Shown in pieces: positions 6,368 through 14,959 of a stretch of 16,377 nt of DNA. Both the position numbers and the translations under genes were made by a program. The stretch is taken from NCBI GenBank assembly GCA_051745265.1, contig JBNJDW010000018.1:1-16377 (forward strand), given 5' to 3'. The notes beneath the pieces were generated by a model. The model was given only the letters and a program-made list of their open reading frames with translations, was not told where the DNA came from and made no database searches. This DNA comes from JBNJDW01 sp051745265 (GTDB lineage Bacteria; Pseudomonadota; Alphaproteobacteria; Micavibrionales; CSBR16-224). Each line of letters starts with the position of its first letter. The stretch's first letter is position 1.

Positions 6368-7021
6368 ATGTCACTTCAGGATTTGAAAGATTTAAAAAGC
6401 TATCTGAAAATGGCACTCAGCAAGGCGATTTTAAAATATGAAATCAGCCATGGCGAGTTTGTCATTAAGGTACGCCGTGAATCCGTGCGTGAGGTTCTGA
6501 GCTTTCTGCGTGATGACGCGGCCTGTAACTTTAAACAATTGGTTGATGTTGCCGGTGTTGACTACCCGACGCGGGATGAGCGTTTTGATGTTGTGTATAA
6601 CCTGCTGAGCCTTAACCATAACCTGCGTATCCGCGTTAAGATCCAGACAGATGAAAAGACCCCCGTTGACAGTGTCGTCGATTTGTTCAGCAGCGCCAAC
6701 TGGTTTGAACGGGAAGTCTGGGATATGTATGGCGTTTATTTCCGCGATCATCCTGATTTGCGCCGTATTCTGACCGATTATGGTTTTGCAGGGCACCCGC
6801 AGCGCAAGGATTTCCCGCTGACCGGCTATGTCGAAGTGCGTTATGACGAAGAACAAAGACGTGTGGTTTATGAGCCTGTGAAGCTGGCCCAGGATTTCCG
6901 CCGTTTCGATTTTTTAAGCCCCTGGGAGGGGATGACCGATGTCCAGACCCTGCCCGGTGATGAAAAGGCTCATATGCCGGAAAGCGGTCTTGAGTTGATT
7001 GAAGAAAAGGTAAAGCCTTGA
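6368..7021 (+). CDS. nuoC: NADH-quinone oxidoreductase subunit C (NuoC/30 kDa)
   Basis: NuoC is a connecting-arm subunit of complex I without cofactor that packs against NuoD. The 217 residues hold the family signature WFEREVWDMYGVYF with DHPDLRRILTDYGF and HPQRKDFPLTGYVEVRYD. NuoC is separate from NuoD, unlike the fused NuoCD of enterobacteria. It begins one base after the nuoB stop with no clear ribosome site, so coupled translation is likely. The first 14 residues are variable and Met15 is another possible start. Confidence 0.95.
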   Translation: MSLQDLKDLKSYLKMALSKAILKYEISHGEFVIKVRRESVREVLSFLRDDAACNFKQLVDVAGVDYPTRDERFDVVYNLLSLNHNLRIRVKIQTDEKTPVDSVVDLFSSANWFEREVWDMYGVYFRDHPDLRRILTDYGFAGHPQRKDFPLTGYVEVRYDEEQRRVVYEPVKLAQDFRRFDFLSPWEGMTDVQTLPGDEKAHMPESGLELIEEKVKP

Positions 7022-7022
7022 G

Positions 7023-8225
7023 ATGACAGAAACGAATATTGAAATCGCCGAAGAAACCAAAATCAAGCCCTATACGCTGAATTTTGGTCCGCAGCACCCG
7101 GCAGCGCACGGGGTTCTCCGCCTGATCATGGAAATGGATGGCGAAGTGGTCGAGCGTTGTGACCCGCATATCGGTCTGCTTCACCGGGGAACGGAAAAAC
7201 TGATTGAGCATAAAACCTATCTTCAGGCTATCCCCTATTTTGACCGGCTCGATTACGTATCGCCGATGTCGCAGGAGCATGCTTTTGCCCTGGCAACAGA
7301 AAAGCTGCTGGGGATTTCAGTGCCCGAACGCGGCCAGTATATCCGTGTCCTGTTTGCAGAGCTGACCAGAATCCTCAACCATATTCTCAGCCTGACCACT
7401 TATGCGCTGGATGTCGGTGCGATCACGCCGTCTTTATGGGGGTTCGAACAGCGTGAAATCGCTATGGAATTTTACGAGCGGGTCAGCGGCGCGCGCCTGC
7501 ATGCCAATTATTTCCGTCCCGGTGGCGTGCATCAGGATATGCCTGCCGGTCTTGCCGAAGATATGCTGAGATTTACCGAAGAGTTTCCCAAATTTGCCGA
7601 TGATCTGGAAAGTCTGTTGACCAATAACCGGATTTTCAAGCAGCGTACCGTTGATATCGGCATTGTCAGCAAGGAAGACGCGCTTGACTGGGGCTTTAGC
7701 GGCCCGATGCTGCGGGGGTCCGGCGTTGCCTGGGATCTGCGTAAGTCGCAGCCTTATGATGGCTATGAAAAGTTTGATTTTGATGTACCAATCGGTACGA
7801 CAGGGGATTGCTATGCACGTTATCTTGTCCGTATCGAGGAAATGCGCCAGTCCTGCAAAATCATGCGTCAATGCATCGAAAATATGCCGGATGGCCCGGT
7901 GATGAATGAAGATCATAAAGTATCACCGCCAAGCCGTTCTGAAATGAAATACTCAATGGAAGCGCTGATTCATCACTTTAAGCTTTACACCGAAGGCTAC
8001 CATGTACCGGCCGGTGAAACCTATACCGCCGTTGAAACGCCAAAAGGTGAATTTGCGGTATATCTGGTTTCTGATGGAACAAACAAGCCTTACCGGTGCC
8101 GCATACGCGCGCCGGGATTTGCACATTTGCAGGCGATTGATTACATGTCAAAAGGCCATATGCTGGCCGATACGGTGGCTATTATCGGGTCAATGGATGT
8201 CGTGTTTGGTGAGATTGACAGGTAG
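7023..8225 (+). CDS. nuoD: NADH-quinone oxidoreductase subunit D (NuoD/49 kDa)
   Basis: NuoD lines the quinone-binding cavity with NuoB and is related to the large subunit of NiFe hydrogenases. The 400 residues begin with a short variable tail and then NFGPQHPAAHGVLRL. His29 and Tyr78 (PYFDRLDYVSPM) are spaced 49 apart, matching the quinone-binding His38 and Tyr87 of Thermus Nqo4. The C-terminus IGSMDVVFGEIDR is typical of the family. It starts one base after nuoC and is followed by an unrelated gene rather than nuoE. Confidence 0.97.
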   Translation: MTETNIEIAEETKIKPYTLNFGPQHPAAHGVLRLIMEMDGEVVERCDPHIGLLHRGTEKLIEHKTYLQAIPYFDRLDYVSPMSQEHAFALATEKLLGISVPERGQYIRVLFAELTRILNHILSLTTYALDVGAITPSLWGFEQREIAMEFYERVSGARLHANYFRPGGVHQDMPAGLAEDMLRFTEEFPKFADDLESLLTNNRIFKQRTVDIGIVSKEDALDWGFSGPMLRGSGVAWDLRKSQPYDGYEKFDFDVPIGTTGDCYARYLVRIEEMRQSCKIMRQCIENMPDGPVMNEDHKVSPPSRSEMKYSMEALIHHFKLYTEGYHVPAGETYTAVETPKGEFAVYLVSDGTNKPYRCRIRAPGFAHLQAIDYMSKGHMLADTVAIIGSMDVVFGEIDR

Positions 8226-8231
8226 GGATAG

Positions 8232-8753
8232 ATGACCAATTGGCAAGAAGCATTACCGCCTTATATACGAAAAGGTGCGACCGTTTTACTGGACGGCAAC
8301 CGCGATGTCGTTAAAGACCTGCATTGGCGCCAGGTGGAAAATCGGTATAATCCTAATGCCGGTATGCATTTGCGCCTGATGGTGGAGTTTGAATCGGGCG
8401 CCAGTGTTAATTCCAGTGCCGGGCGGATTTCCAGCCTTACAGGCGAATTGCCTGAGGGGATGGAGCGAGGCAAAGAGGTTGAATATCGAGGTGAAAAGGG
8501 AGAAATTACGGACTATTACTTCCGTCGTTTTCGCCATGACAAAGAAGATAAACTGATTGTATGCATGTTCTTTAGAGACGAGAAGGATAAAAATGCAGGC
8601 TATGGGCTGGAAGTTCAATATAGAGCAAGGGATTTTGATTTTCCGATCAGCTATGAAAAAACGCGTGATTTGAACGAAGCAAAGATTAAAAGAGCGCTCA
8701 AAAACGGGCCAAAAACAAAGTTAAAAAGACGCAACCCAAAACCGGGCAGATAA
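8232..8753 (+). CDS. Unrecognised 173-residue protein inserted between nuoD and nuoE
   Basis: I do not recognise this family. It is an intact gene with ribosome site AGGGA (8224-8228), 6 bases after nuoD and 3 before nuoE, so it is probably co-transcribed and coupled. It has one Cys (111), no signal peptide and no membrane segment, so a soluble cytoplasmic protein is expected. Residues 15-33 and 80-98 share the pattern G-x2-V-x3-G-x4-[VI]-x-D-x2-[WF]-R at a 65-residue offset, which suggests a duplicated small beta domain, perhaps of SH3 or KOW type. The last 25 residues are strongly basic (Lys/Arg-rich, KLKRRNPKPGR), as in nucleic-acid- or ribosome-binding tails. It uses AGA, AGG and CGA arginine codons far more than the nuo genes. 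It does not resemble the complex I accessory subunits NDUFS4, NDUFS6 or NDUFA12. Confidence 0.85.
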   Translation: MTNWQEALPPYIRKGATVLLDGNRDVVKDLHWRQVENRYNPNAGMHLRLMVEFESGASVNSSAGRISSLTGELPEGMERGKEVEYRGEKGEITDYYFRRFRHDKEDKLIVCMFFRDEKDKNAGYGLEVQYRARDFDFPISYEKTRDLNEAKIKRALKNGPKTKLKRRNPKPGR

Positions 8754-8756
8754 GAC

Positions 8757-9407
8757 ATGGGTGTAAAAGCTAAAAGATATCCAAACCAGCCAAAAGACTT
8801 CAAATTTTCAAAAGAAAATCTGAAGGAAATTGACCGTATTATTGCCAAATATCCCAAGGGGTTTCAGGCCTCGGCCGTTATGCCGTTGCTTGATATGGCG
8901 CAGCGTCAGCATGATAACTGGATTCCCGAGCCTGCTGTCGATGAAATTGCCCGTATTCTGGATATGCCGCGGATCAAGGTTTATGAGGTTGCAACCTTTT
9001 ACACCATGTATAATCTGGCGCCGGTGGGCGAATATCATCTGCAGCTGTGCACGACAACGCCCTGCATGCTCTGCGGTGGCGGGGACCTTCTGAAAACCTG
9101 TGAAAAGACACTGGGCATTAAATCCGGCGAGACGACCAAAGACGGTAAATTTACCCTGACCGAAGTCGAATGTCTGGGGGCCTGTGTCAACGCGCCGATG
9201 ATTCAGATCAATGATGATTATTATGAGGATCTGGATGCCAAGCGGCTGGAAGATGTTCTGACCGCGCTGGCCGAGGGCAAAGATGTTCCGCCCGGATCGC
9301 AAACCGGACGTAAGGGGTCTATGGCTCAGCTTGGTCCGACGTCGCTGGAAAGCCAGGCGAAAAAAGCCGGCATTGAAATGGCAACGCCATCCGGGAAGGG
9401 GAAATAA
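8757..9407 (+). CDS. nuoE: NADH-quinone oxidoreductase subunit E (NuoE/24 kDa)
   Basis: NuoE binds the [2Fe-2S] cluster N1a of the NADH-oxidising arm, beside NuoF. The thioredoxin-like domain has ligands C98 and C103 (CTTTPC) and C139 and C143 (ECLGACVNAP). The 216 residues include a C-terminal extension after about 170, rich in Gly, Ser and Lys and of low complexity, common in alphaproteobacterial and mitochondrial-type forms. The start at 8757 has no clear ribosome site and lies 3 bases after the preceding stop, so it may depend on coupling with the inserted gene. The first 20 codons are unusually A-rich. Confidence 0.96.
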   Translation: MGVKAKRYPNQPKDFKFSKENLKEIDRIIAKYPKGFQASAVMPLLDMAQRQHDNWIPEPAVDEIARILDMPRIKVYEVATFYTMYNLAPVGEYHLQLCTTTPCMLCGGGDLLKTCEKTLGIKSGETTKDGKFTLTEVECLGACVNAPMIQINDDYYEDLDAKRLEDVLTALAEGKDVPPGSQTGRKGSMAQLGPTSLESQAKKAGIEMATPSGKGK

Positions 9408-10691
9408 ATGCTAAAGGATCAGGATCGTATTTATACCAATCTCTACGGCTGGGAAGACTGGCGGCTAAAAGCGGCGCAAAAGCGTGGTGATTGGGATAAT
9501 ACCAAAAAATTGATTAAGAATGGCCGTGACTGGATCATTGATGAAATGAAAAAATCCGGTATGCGTGGCCGCGGTGGCGCAGGTTTCCCCACCGGTCTTA
9601 AATGGTCATTTATGCCAAAGGATTCAGGCAAGCCGCATTATCTGGTTATTAACGCCGATGAATCCGAGCCGGGAACCTGCAAAGACCGCGACATTATCCG
9701 CAATGAACCGCATAAACTGATCGAAGGTGCTTTGTTAGGCAGCTTCGCCATGCAGGCCCATGCCTGTTATATCTATATTCGCGGGGAGTTTTATCACGAA
9801 GCCAATATCCTGCAGGCCGCAATTGACGAGGCCTATGATAAGGGCTTGCTCGGCAAAAATGCGGCCGGTTCAGGTTGGGATTTTGATCTTTATGTCCATC
9901 GTGGCGCCGGGGCGTATATCTGCGGCGAAGAAACAGCTTTGCTGTCCAGCCTTGAAGGTAAAAAGGGCCTGCCGCGTAATAAGCCGCCATTTCCGGCCAT
10001 GGCCGGGCTGTATTCCTGTCCGACAACGGTTAATAATGTTGAAACCATTGCGTCAGTACCTGAAATTCTCCGCCGGGGCGGTGACTGGTTTTCCAGCCTG
10101 GGGCGTGAGAATAACCACGGCACCAAACTGTTTTGTATTTCAGGCCATGTAAATCGGCCCTGTAATGTTGAAGAAGAGCTCGGCTTACCCATGAAAGAGC
10201 TTCTCGAAAAACATGCCGGCGGTGTGCGCGGTGGTTGGGACAATCTGTTGGCGGTGATTCCGGGTGGTTCTTCGACACGGCTGCTGCCCAAAGATATCTG
10301 CGAAGATGTCTTGATGGATTTTGATAGTCTGCGCGCGGTGAATTCCGGCCTGGGCACCGCGGCTGTGATTGTTATGGACAAGAGCACGGATATTATTTTT
10401 GCCATTACCCGTCTGGCGCGGTTTTACTGGCACGAAAGCTGCGGTCAATGTACGCCGTGCCGTGAGGGTACCGGCTGGATTTACCGGTTGATGCAGCGAA
10501 TGACGACCGGTGATGCCCGGATTGACGAAATTGATATGCTGATGGATGTTTGTAGCCAGATGGAAGGCCATACGATCTGTGCGCATGGTGATGCCTCGGC
10601 CTGGCCGATTCAGGGGCTGGTAAACCATTTCCGGCCTGAACTGGAAAAACGCATTCTTGAATACCGTACGCGCGCTGTTGCGGCTGAATAA
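9408..10691 (+). CDS. nuoF: NADH-quinone oxidoreductase subunit F (NuoF/51 kDa)
   Basis: NuoF binds NADH and FMN and holds the [4Fe-4S] cluster N3. It is the entry point for electrons. The 427 residues contain GRGGAGFPTG at 54-63 (FMN/NADH), NADESEPG at 82-89, GAGAYICGEE at 166-175, and N3 ligands C345, C348 and C351 (ESCGQCTPCREGT) with C391 (HTICAHGDA). The ATG directly follows the nuoE TAA, with AAGGGG about 7 bases upstream. Confidence 0.98.
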   Translation: MLKDQDRIYTNLYGWEDWRLKAAQKRGDWDNTKKLIKNGRDWIIDEMKKSGMRGRGGAGFPTGLKWSFMPKDSGKPHYLVINADESEPGTCKDRDIIRNEPHKLIEGALLGSFAMQAHACYIYIRGEFYHEANILQAAIDEAYDKGLLGKNAAGSGWDFDLYVHRGAGAYICGEETALLSSLEGKKGLPRNKPPFPAMAGLYSCPTTVNNVETIASVPEILRRGGDWFSSLGRENNHGTKLFCISGHVNRPCNVEEELGLPMKELLEKHAGGVRGGWDNLLAVIPGGSSTRLLPKDICEDVLMDFDSLRAVNSGLGTAAVIVMDKSTDIIFAITRLARFYWHESCGQCTPCREGTGWIYRLMQRMTTGDARIDEIDMLMDVCSQMEGHTICAHGDASAWPIQGLVNHFRPELEKRILEYRTRAVAAE

Positions 10692-10706
10692 ACAAGGGAA
10701 AAGACC

Positions 10707-12788
10707 ATGCCTAAACTTACCATTGATGGGATAGAAATTACAGTCGAGCCGGGCACGTCGATTCTTCAGGCGGCGGAACAGCTGGGCGTTGAAATCCCGC
10801 GCTTTTGCTACCATGACCGCCTGTCGGTTCCGGGCAATTGCCGGATGTGTCTGGTCGAGGTCGAGGGGGCGCCAAAACCTGTGGCCAGCTGTGCCTTGCC
10901 CTGTGGCGACGATATGAAAGTGATTACCGGCTCTGACAAAGTGCATAAAGCCCGTCAGGGTGTGATGGAATTTCTGTTGATCAATCACCCGCTGGATTGC
11001 CCGATCTGTGATCAGGGCGGCGAATGCGACCTTCAGGATCAATCAGTGGCCTATGGCTATGATCGCTCGCGCTATACAGAAGGCAAGCGCGCGGTGAAGA
11101 ACAAAAACCTGGGGCCCCTGGTCGCCACCCATATGAACCGCTGTATTCAATGCACCCGCTGTATCCGTTTTGCCGATGAAATTGCCGGTGTCTCAGAACT
11201 GGGCCTTTTGGGCCGCGGTGAAGTGATTGAAATTGGTACCTATGTAGAACAGATGGTCACCTCGGAACTGTCCGGTAATCTGATTGATGTTTGCCCGGTC
11301 GGTGCGCTTGTCTCCGCCCCTTATCAGTTCAAGGCCCGGCCCTGGGAGCTGACCAAGACTGAAACCATTGATGTCAGTGATGCGGTGGGATCTAATATCA
11401 GGGTCGACAGCCGCGGCAATGAAGTGATGCGCGTTTTGCCGCGCCTGCACGAAGATGTGAACGAGGAATGGATCTCGGATAAAACCCGCTTTGCCTATGA
11501 CGGTTTGATGCTGCAAAGGCTTGATCAGCCTTATATCCGCGAGAATAAAAAACTGCGTCCGGCCAGTTGGGAAGAAGCCTTTAATATGATTTCCAGCCGT
11601 TTTGAGAAGCTGGACGGCAAGGAAATCGGCGCGATTGTTGGTAATCTGTCGGCAGCGGAAGAAATCAAAGCGCTGAAGGATCTGATGACCCGTCTTGAAT
11701 CGCCGCATATGGATTGCCGTATGGATGGTGCTGTTTTCGATACAGAGCACCCGGCAAGTTATCTGTTCAATACGACAATTGCGGGGCTTGAAGATGCCGA
11801 TGCAATTTTGTTGGTCGGTACAAACCCGCGCTGGGAAGCGCCGATGATCAATGCCCGTATCCGTAAGGCGCATCTGGCAAATCCTGATATGCCGATTGGT
11901 GTGATCGGGGAGCAGGCTGATCTTACTTACCCTTATGATTATCTGGGCGCCGGGGCAGACACACTGTCAGGCTTTCGGACCAGTAAGAGTGATTTTGTAA
12001 AAGCCTTTAAAGCGGCTAAAAAGCCGGTACTGATTTTAGGGGCCGGGGCGCTGTGCCGTAAAGATGGTAAAGCCATTCAGGCACTGGCCGCGCAGGTCGC
12101 CGAAGAATTTGAAGTGACCAGCCGCGACTGGAACGGCTTTAACATGCTGCATACCGCGGCCAGCCGTGTCGGTGCGCTGTCACTTGGCTTTTTACCGGGG
12201 CAGGGCGGCTATAATGCCCGGAAAATGATTGAAGAAACAAAATCCGGTAAGATTAAGGCGCTATATCTGTTGGGCGCCGATGAACTGCCGTTTGATCAGT
12301 TGAGCACAAAGGCCTTTGTTGTTTATCAGGGGCATCATGGCGATCATGCGGCCATGCATGCCGATGTTATTCTGCCGGGCGCGGCTTATACCGAGAAAAA
12401 CGGTGTCTATATGAATACCGAAGGTCGGCCACAGATTGCCCGTCAGGCGGTCTTCCCGCCGGGTGAGGCGCGGGCAGACTGGAAAATCATCCGGGCGCTG
12501 TCAGAATTTACAGCCGAATTTACCGATGGGCCACTGCCGTATAATCATCTTCAGGAATTACGGGCAGAAATGATCCGTGATAATCCGGCTTTTGCGGGCA
12601 TTGATCAGCCGATCGAAAGCAAATGGCATTCTTTAGGCGCGCCGGGTAAGGTGACCAAAGCAGGCTTCACATCGCCGATTCAGAATTTCTATCAAACGGA
12701 TGCGATATCACGTGCATCGCGTATTATGGCGGAATGCCAGACGGCATTCTTAAAGAAAGCTCCGAAGAAAACGGGTACAAATGGTTGA
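10707..12788 (+). CDS. nuoG: NADH-quinone oxidoreductase subunit G (NuoG/75 kDa)
   Basis: NuoG carries three iron-sulfur clusters in the peripheral arm. N1b ligands are C34, C45, C48 and C62; N5 ligands are H94, C98, C101 and C107 (HPLDCPICDQGGECDL); N4 ligands are C146, C149, C152 and C196. The rest is a molybdopterin-oxidoreductase-like domain that does not bind molybdenum in this family. At 693 residues it is the mitochondrial-type form. The extra cysteine set for N7 found in the longer E. coli protein (about 908 residues) is not present. AAGGGA lies about 9 bases before the ATG. The end overlaps nuoH by 8 bases. Confidence 0.97.
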   Translation: MPKLTIDGIEITVEPGTSILQAAEQLGVEIPRFCYHDRLSVPGNCRMCLVEVEGAPKPVASCALPCGDDMKVITGSDKVHKARQGVMEFLLINHPLDCPICDQGGECDLQDQSVAYGYDRSRYTEGKRAVKNKNLGPLVATHMNRCIQCTRCIRFADEIAGVSELGLLGRGEVIEIGTYVEQMVTSELSGNLIDVCPVGALVSAPYQFKARPWELTKTETIDVSDAVGSNIRVDSRGNEVMRVLPRLHEDVNEEWISDKTRFAYDGLMLQRLDQPYIRENKKLRPASWEEAFNMISSRFEKLDGKEIGAIVGNLSAAEEIKALKDLMTRLESPHMDCRMDGAVFDTEHPASYLFNTTIAGLEDADAILLVGTNPRWEAPMINARIRKAHLANPDMPIGVIGEQADLTYPYDYLGAGADTLSGFRTSKSDFVKAFKAAKKPVLILGAGALCRKDGKAIQALAAQVAEEFEVTSRDWNGFNMLHTAASRVGALSLGFLPGQGGYNARKMIEETKSGKIKALYLLGADELPFDQLSTKAFVVYQGHHGDHAAMHADVILPGAAYTEKNGVYMNTEGRPQIARQAVFPPGEARADWKIIRALSEFTAEFTDGPLPYNHLQELRAEMIRDNPAFAGIDQPIESKWHSLGAPGKVTKAGFTSPIQNFYQTDAISRASRIMAECQTAFLKKAPKKTGTNG

Positions 12789-13797
12789 GTTTTTTGAGTT
12801 TTATATTCTTCCGCTGTTGGTGATACTGGGGAAGATTTTGTTGATCACCGGACCCCTTTTGGTGGCGGTGGCCTATCTGACTTATGCTGAACGTAAAGTC
12901 ATGGCGGCCATGCAGTTGCGTCAGGGGCCAAATATGGTCGGTCCGTTTGGTCTGTTGCAGCCTTTTGCCGATGGTTTAAAACTGCTCGGCAAGGAAACGA
13001 TTATTCCATCTGCGGCGAACCGCGGTGTTTTTGTGCTGGCGCCTGTGCTGACCTTTATGCTCAGTCTGATTGCCTGGGCGGTTATTCCGTTTGATCAGGG
13101 GGTGGTTCTGGCCAATATCAATGTCGGCGTTTTGTATTTATTTGCCGTTTCATCGCTGGGTGTTTATGGTGTTTTGATGGCCGGCTGGGCCTCTAACTCA
13201 CGTTATGCCTTTCTGGGTGGTTTGCGTTCGGCAGCGCAGATGGTGTCCTATGAAGTCTCAATCGGTTTTGTCATTGTCACCGTCATTTTGATGTCAGGCT
13301 CGCTTAATCTTTCTGAAATTGTCATGTCAGAGCGCACATGGTGGATGCAGCTGCTGCTGTTTCCTATGTTTATTATTTTTGTGATCTCGGCTCTGGCTGA
13401 GACCAACCGCGCGCCTTTTGATTTGCCCGAAGGGGAATCAGAGCTGGCCGGGGGCTTCAATGTTGAATATTCATCCATGACCTTTGCCCTGTTCTTCCTG
13501 GGCGAATATGCAAATATGATTTTGATGTCGGCGATGACCGTGGTCTTGTTCCTTGGCGGCTGGAAAGCACCGTTCAGCCTTGACTGGGCGATTTTACAGG
13601 CCATTCCGGGCGTGATCTGGTTCTCGCTTAAGATTGCTTTTGTTCTGTTTATCTTCCTGTGGTCGCGGGCGACCTTGCCGCGTTACCGTTATGATCAGCT
13701 GATGCGTCTGGGTTGGAAAGTCTTCCTGCCATTCTCATTGTTCTGGGTGATTGTTATTGCAGGTGTGTTATTAATGACCGATACATTGCCGGTTTAG
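12781..13797 (+). CDS. nuoH: NADH-quinone oxidoreductase subunit H (NuoH/ND1)
   Basis: NuoH is the membrane subunit that joins the two arms and forms part of the quinone chamber. The 338 residues have about eight hydrophobic segments. Conserved stretches are TYAERKVMAAMQLRQGPN near the N-terminus, QPFADGLKLLGKE, and the acidic loop ETNRAPFDLPEGESELAGGF, which ends with NVEYSSMTFALFFLGEYANM. The ATG lies inside the end of nuoG, overlapping by 8 bases with no strong ribosome site of its own, so translation is probably coupled. Confidence 0.97.
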   Translation: MVEFFEFYILPLLVILGKILLITGPLLVAVAYLTYAERKVMAAMQLRQGPNMVGPFGLLQPFADGLKLLGKETIIPSAANRGVFVLAPVLTFMLSLIAWAVIPFDQGVVLANINVGVLYLFAVSSLGVYGVLMAGWASNSRYAFLGGLRSAAQMVSYEVSIGFVIVTVILMSGSLNLSEIVMSERTWWMQLLLFPMFIIFVISALAETNRAPFDLPEGESELAGGFNVEYSSMTFALFFLGEYANMILMSAMTVVLFLGGWKAPFSLDWAILQAIPGVIWFSLKIAFVLFIFLWSRATLPRYRYDQLMRLGWKVFLPFSLFWVIVIAGVLLMTDTLPV

Positions 13798-13808
13798 GAG
13801 AGTATAAG

Positions 13809-14297
13809 ATGAGTAAGTTCGATAATACCGCACGGAGTTTTCTGCTGGTTGAGCTGGTCAAAGGCTTTGCCCTGACTCTGAAATATTTTTTCAAACCGAA
13901 AGTGACGATCAATTATCCGTTTGAAAAAGGACCGATCAGCCCGCGTTTTCGCGGTGAACATGCCCTGCGCCGTTATCCGAATGGCGAAGAACGCTGCATT
14001 GCCTGCAAACTCTGTGAAGCTGTTTGCCCGGCACTGGCGATTACCATTGAAGCTGAAGAGCGCGATGACGGCAGTCGCCGGACGACGCGCTATGACATTG
14101 ATATGACCAAGTGCATTTACTGCGGCTTATGTGAGGAAGCCTGCCCGGTGGATGCCATTGTTGAGGGGCCGAATTTTGAATTCGCCACCGAAACGCGTGA
14201 AGAACTCTACTACGACAAAGAAAAACTGCTGGATAACGGTGACCGGTGGGAGGCTCAGCTGGCCGCCAATATCGTTGCCGATGCCCCGTATCGCTAA
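13809..14297 (+). CDS. nuoI: NADH-quinone oxidoreductase subunit I (NuoI/TYKY)
   Basis: NuoI holds the [4Fe-4S] clusters N6a and N6b that pass electrons to N2. Two ferredoxin motifs are complete: C63, C66, C69 and C73 (CIACKLCEAVCP), and C102, C105, C108 and C112 (CIYCGLCEEACP). At 162 residues the length is normal. The start at 13809 follows the ribosome site GGAG at 13796-13799 and gives the usual N-terminus with the amphipathic LVELVKGFALTLKYFF helix. An upstream in-frame extension to 13713 lies inside nuoH and is not used. Confidence 0.96.
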   Translation: MSKFDNTARSFLLVELVKGFALTLKYFFKPKVTINYPFEKGPISPRFRGEHALRRYPNGEERCIACKLCEAVCPALAITIEAEERDDGSRRTTRYDIDMTKCIYCGLCEEACPVDAIVEGPNFEFATETREELYYDKEKLLDNGDRWEAQLAANIVADAPYR

Positions 14298-14320
14298 GGT
14301 TAATAAACAGGATTTTAAAA

Positions 14321-14935
14321 ATGGTTGAAGCGCTTGTATTTTATATGTTTTCTGCGGTACTGCTGATTAGCGGCATGATGGTTATTTCAGCCCGAAATCC
14401 GGTGCATTCGGTTTTATTTCTGATCCTGGCTTTCTTTAATGCGGCTGGCCTGTTTGTCATGCTGGGTGCTGAATTCCTTGCCTTGATTTTGGTCATTGTT
14501 TATGTCGGCGCCGTTGCTGTGCTGTTCCTGTTTGTGGTCATGATGCTTGATGTTTCAACCAACCGTATCGCCGGCGCGATGCATAAAACACTGCCGATCG
14601 GCGCGCTGGTCGGCTTTGTCCTGCTGGCCGAGTTGATCTGGATTTACTATAGCTGGCAATTCTCTGCCGATTCCTCTATGAATGTCGCATCGCCGATTTC
14701 CGGCGCGGGCCTGATGAATAATACCGAAGCGCTGGGGCAGGTTCTTTACACCGATTATATGATGTTCTTCCAACTGGCCGGGCTGGTCTTGCTGGTGGCG
14801 ATGATCGGGGCGATTACATTGACGCTGCGCTCTAGATCGGGTGTACGTCGGCAAAAGATTTATGATCAGGTCAACCGTAAAACATCTGACGTGTTGCGGG
14901 TTGAACAGGTCGAAACCGGTGGCGGTATAAGTTAA
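14321..14935 (+). CDS. nuoJ: NADH-quinone oxidoreductase subunit J (NuoJ/ND6)
   Basis: NuoJ is a membrane-arm subunit of complex I. The 204 residues contain five hydrophobic segments. The most conserved, in the third segment, is LGAEFLALILVIVYVGAVAV, which includes the pi-bulge helix seen in ND6. The start at 14321 (MVEALVFYMFS) matches family N-termini and has only a weak ribosome site (AGGA). The C-terminal 30 residues are polar and variable. Confidence 0.95.
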   Translation: MVEALVFYMFSAVLLISGMMVISARNPVHSVLFLILAFFNAAGLFVMLGAEFLALILVIVYVGAVAVLFLFVVMMLDVSTNRIAGAMHKTLPIGALVGFVLLAELIWIYYSWQFSADSSMNVASPISGAGLMNNTEALGQVLYTDYMMFFQLAGLVLLVAMIGAITLTLRSRSGVRRQKIYDQVNRKTSDVLRVEQVETGGGIS

Positions 14936-14959
14936 AAAAGAAAAGGCAAAGGCAAAGCC

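Noticed and set aside
6687..7280. A 197-codon minus-strand frame across nuoC and nuoD
   Set aside because: It is antisense to signature regions of both subunits, with no recognisable motif or initiation signal.
8651..8857. A 68-codon hydrophobic minus-strand frame at the inserted gene and nuoE boundary
   Set aside because: The hydrophobicity is the complement of Lys/Asn-rich coding sequence on the plus strand. There is no ribosome site.
10185..11042. A 285-codon open frame on the minus strand across the nuoF-nuoG junction
   Set aside because: It lies wholly antisense to two well-conserved genes with intact motifs, has no ribosome site and resembles no protein. It is a shadow of codon bias.
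11193..11873. A 226-codon minus-strand frame inside nuoG
   Set aside because: It is antisense to the conserved N4 and molybdopterin-like region and shows only low-complexity residue bias.
12781..12788. The nuoG/nuoH overlap as a frameshift or fusion
   Set aside because: Both proteins have complete, family-typical ends. An 8-base overlap is normal translational coupling.
13713..13808. An upstream extension of nuoI to an earlier start
   Set aside because: It lies inside the conserved end of nuoH, and a ribosome site followed by ATG 13809 gives the family N-terminus.
14246..14320. An upstream extension of nuoJ to an earlier start
   Set aside because: It overlaps the nuoI end and adds 25 residues that do not fit NuoJ. 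ATG 14321 gives the usual membrane-helix start.
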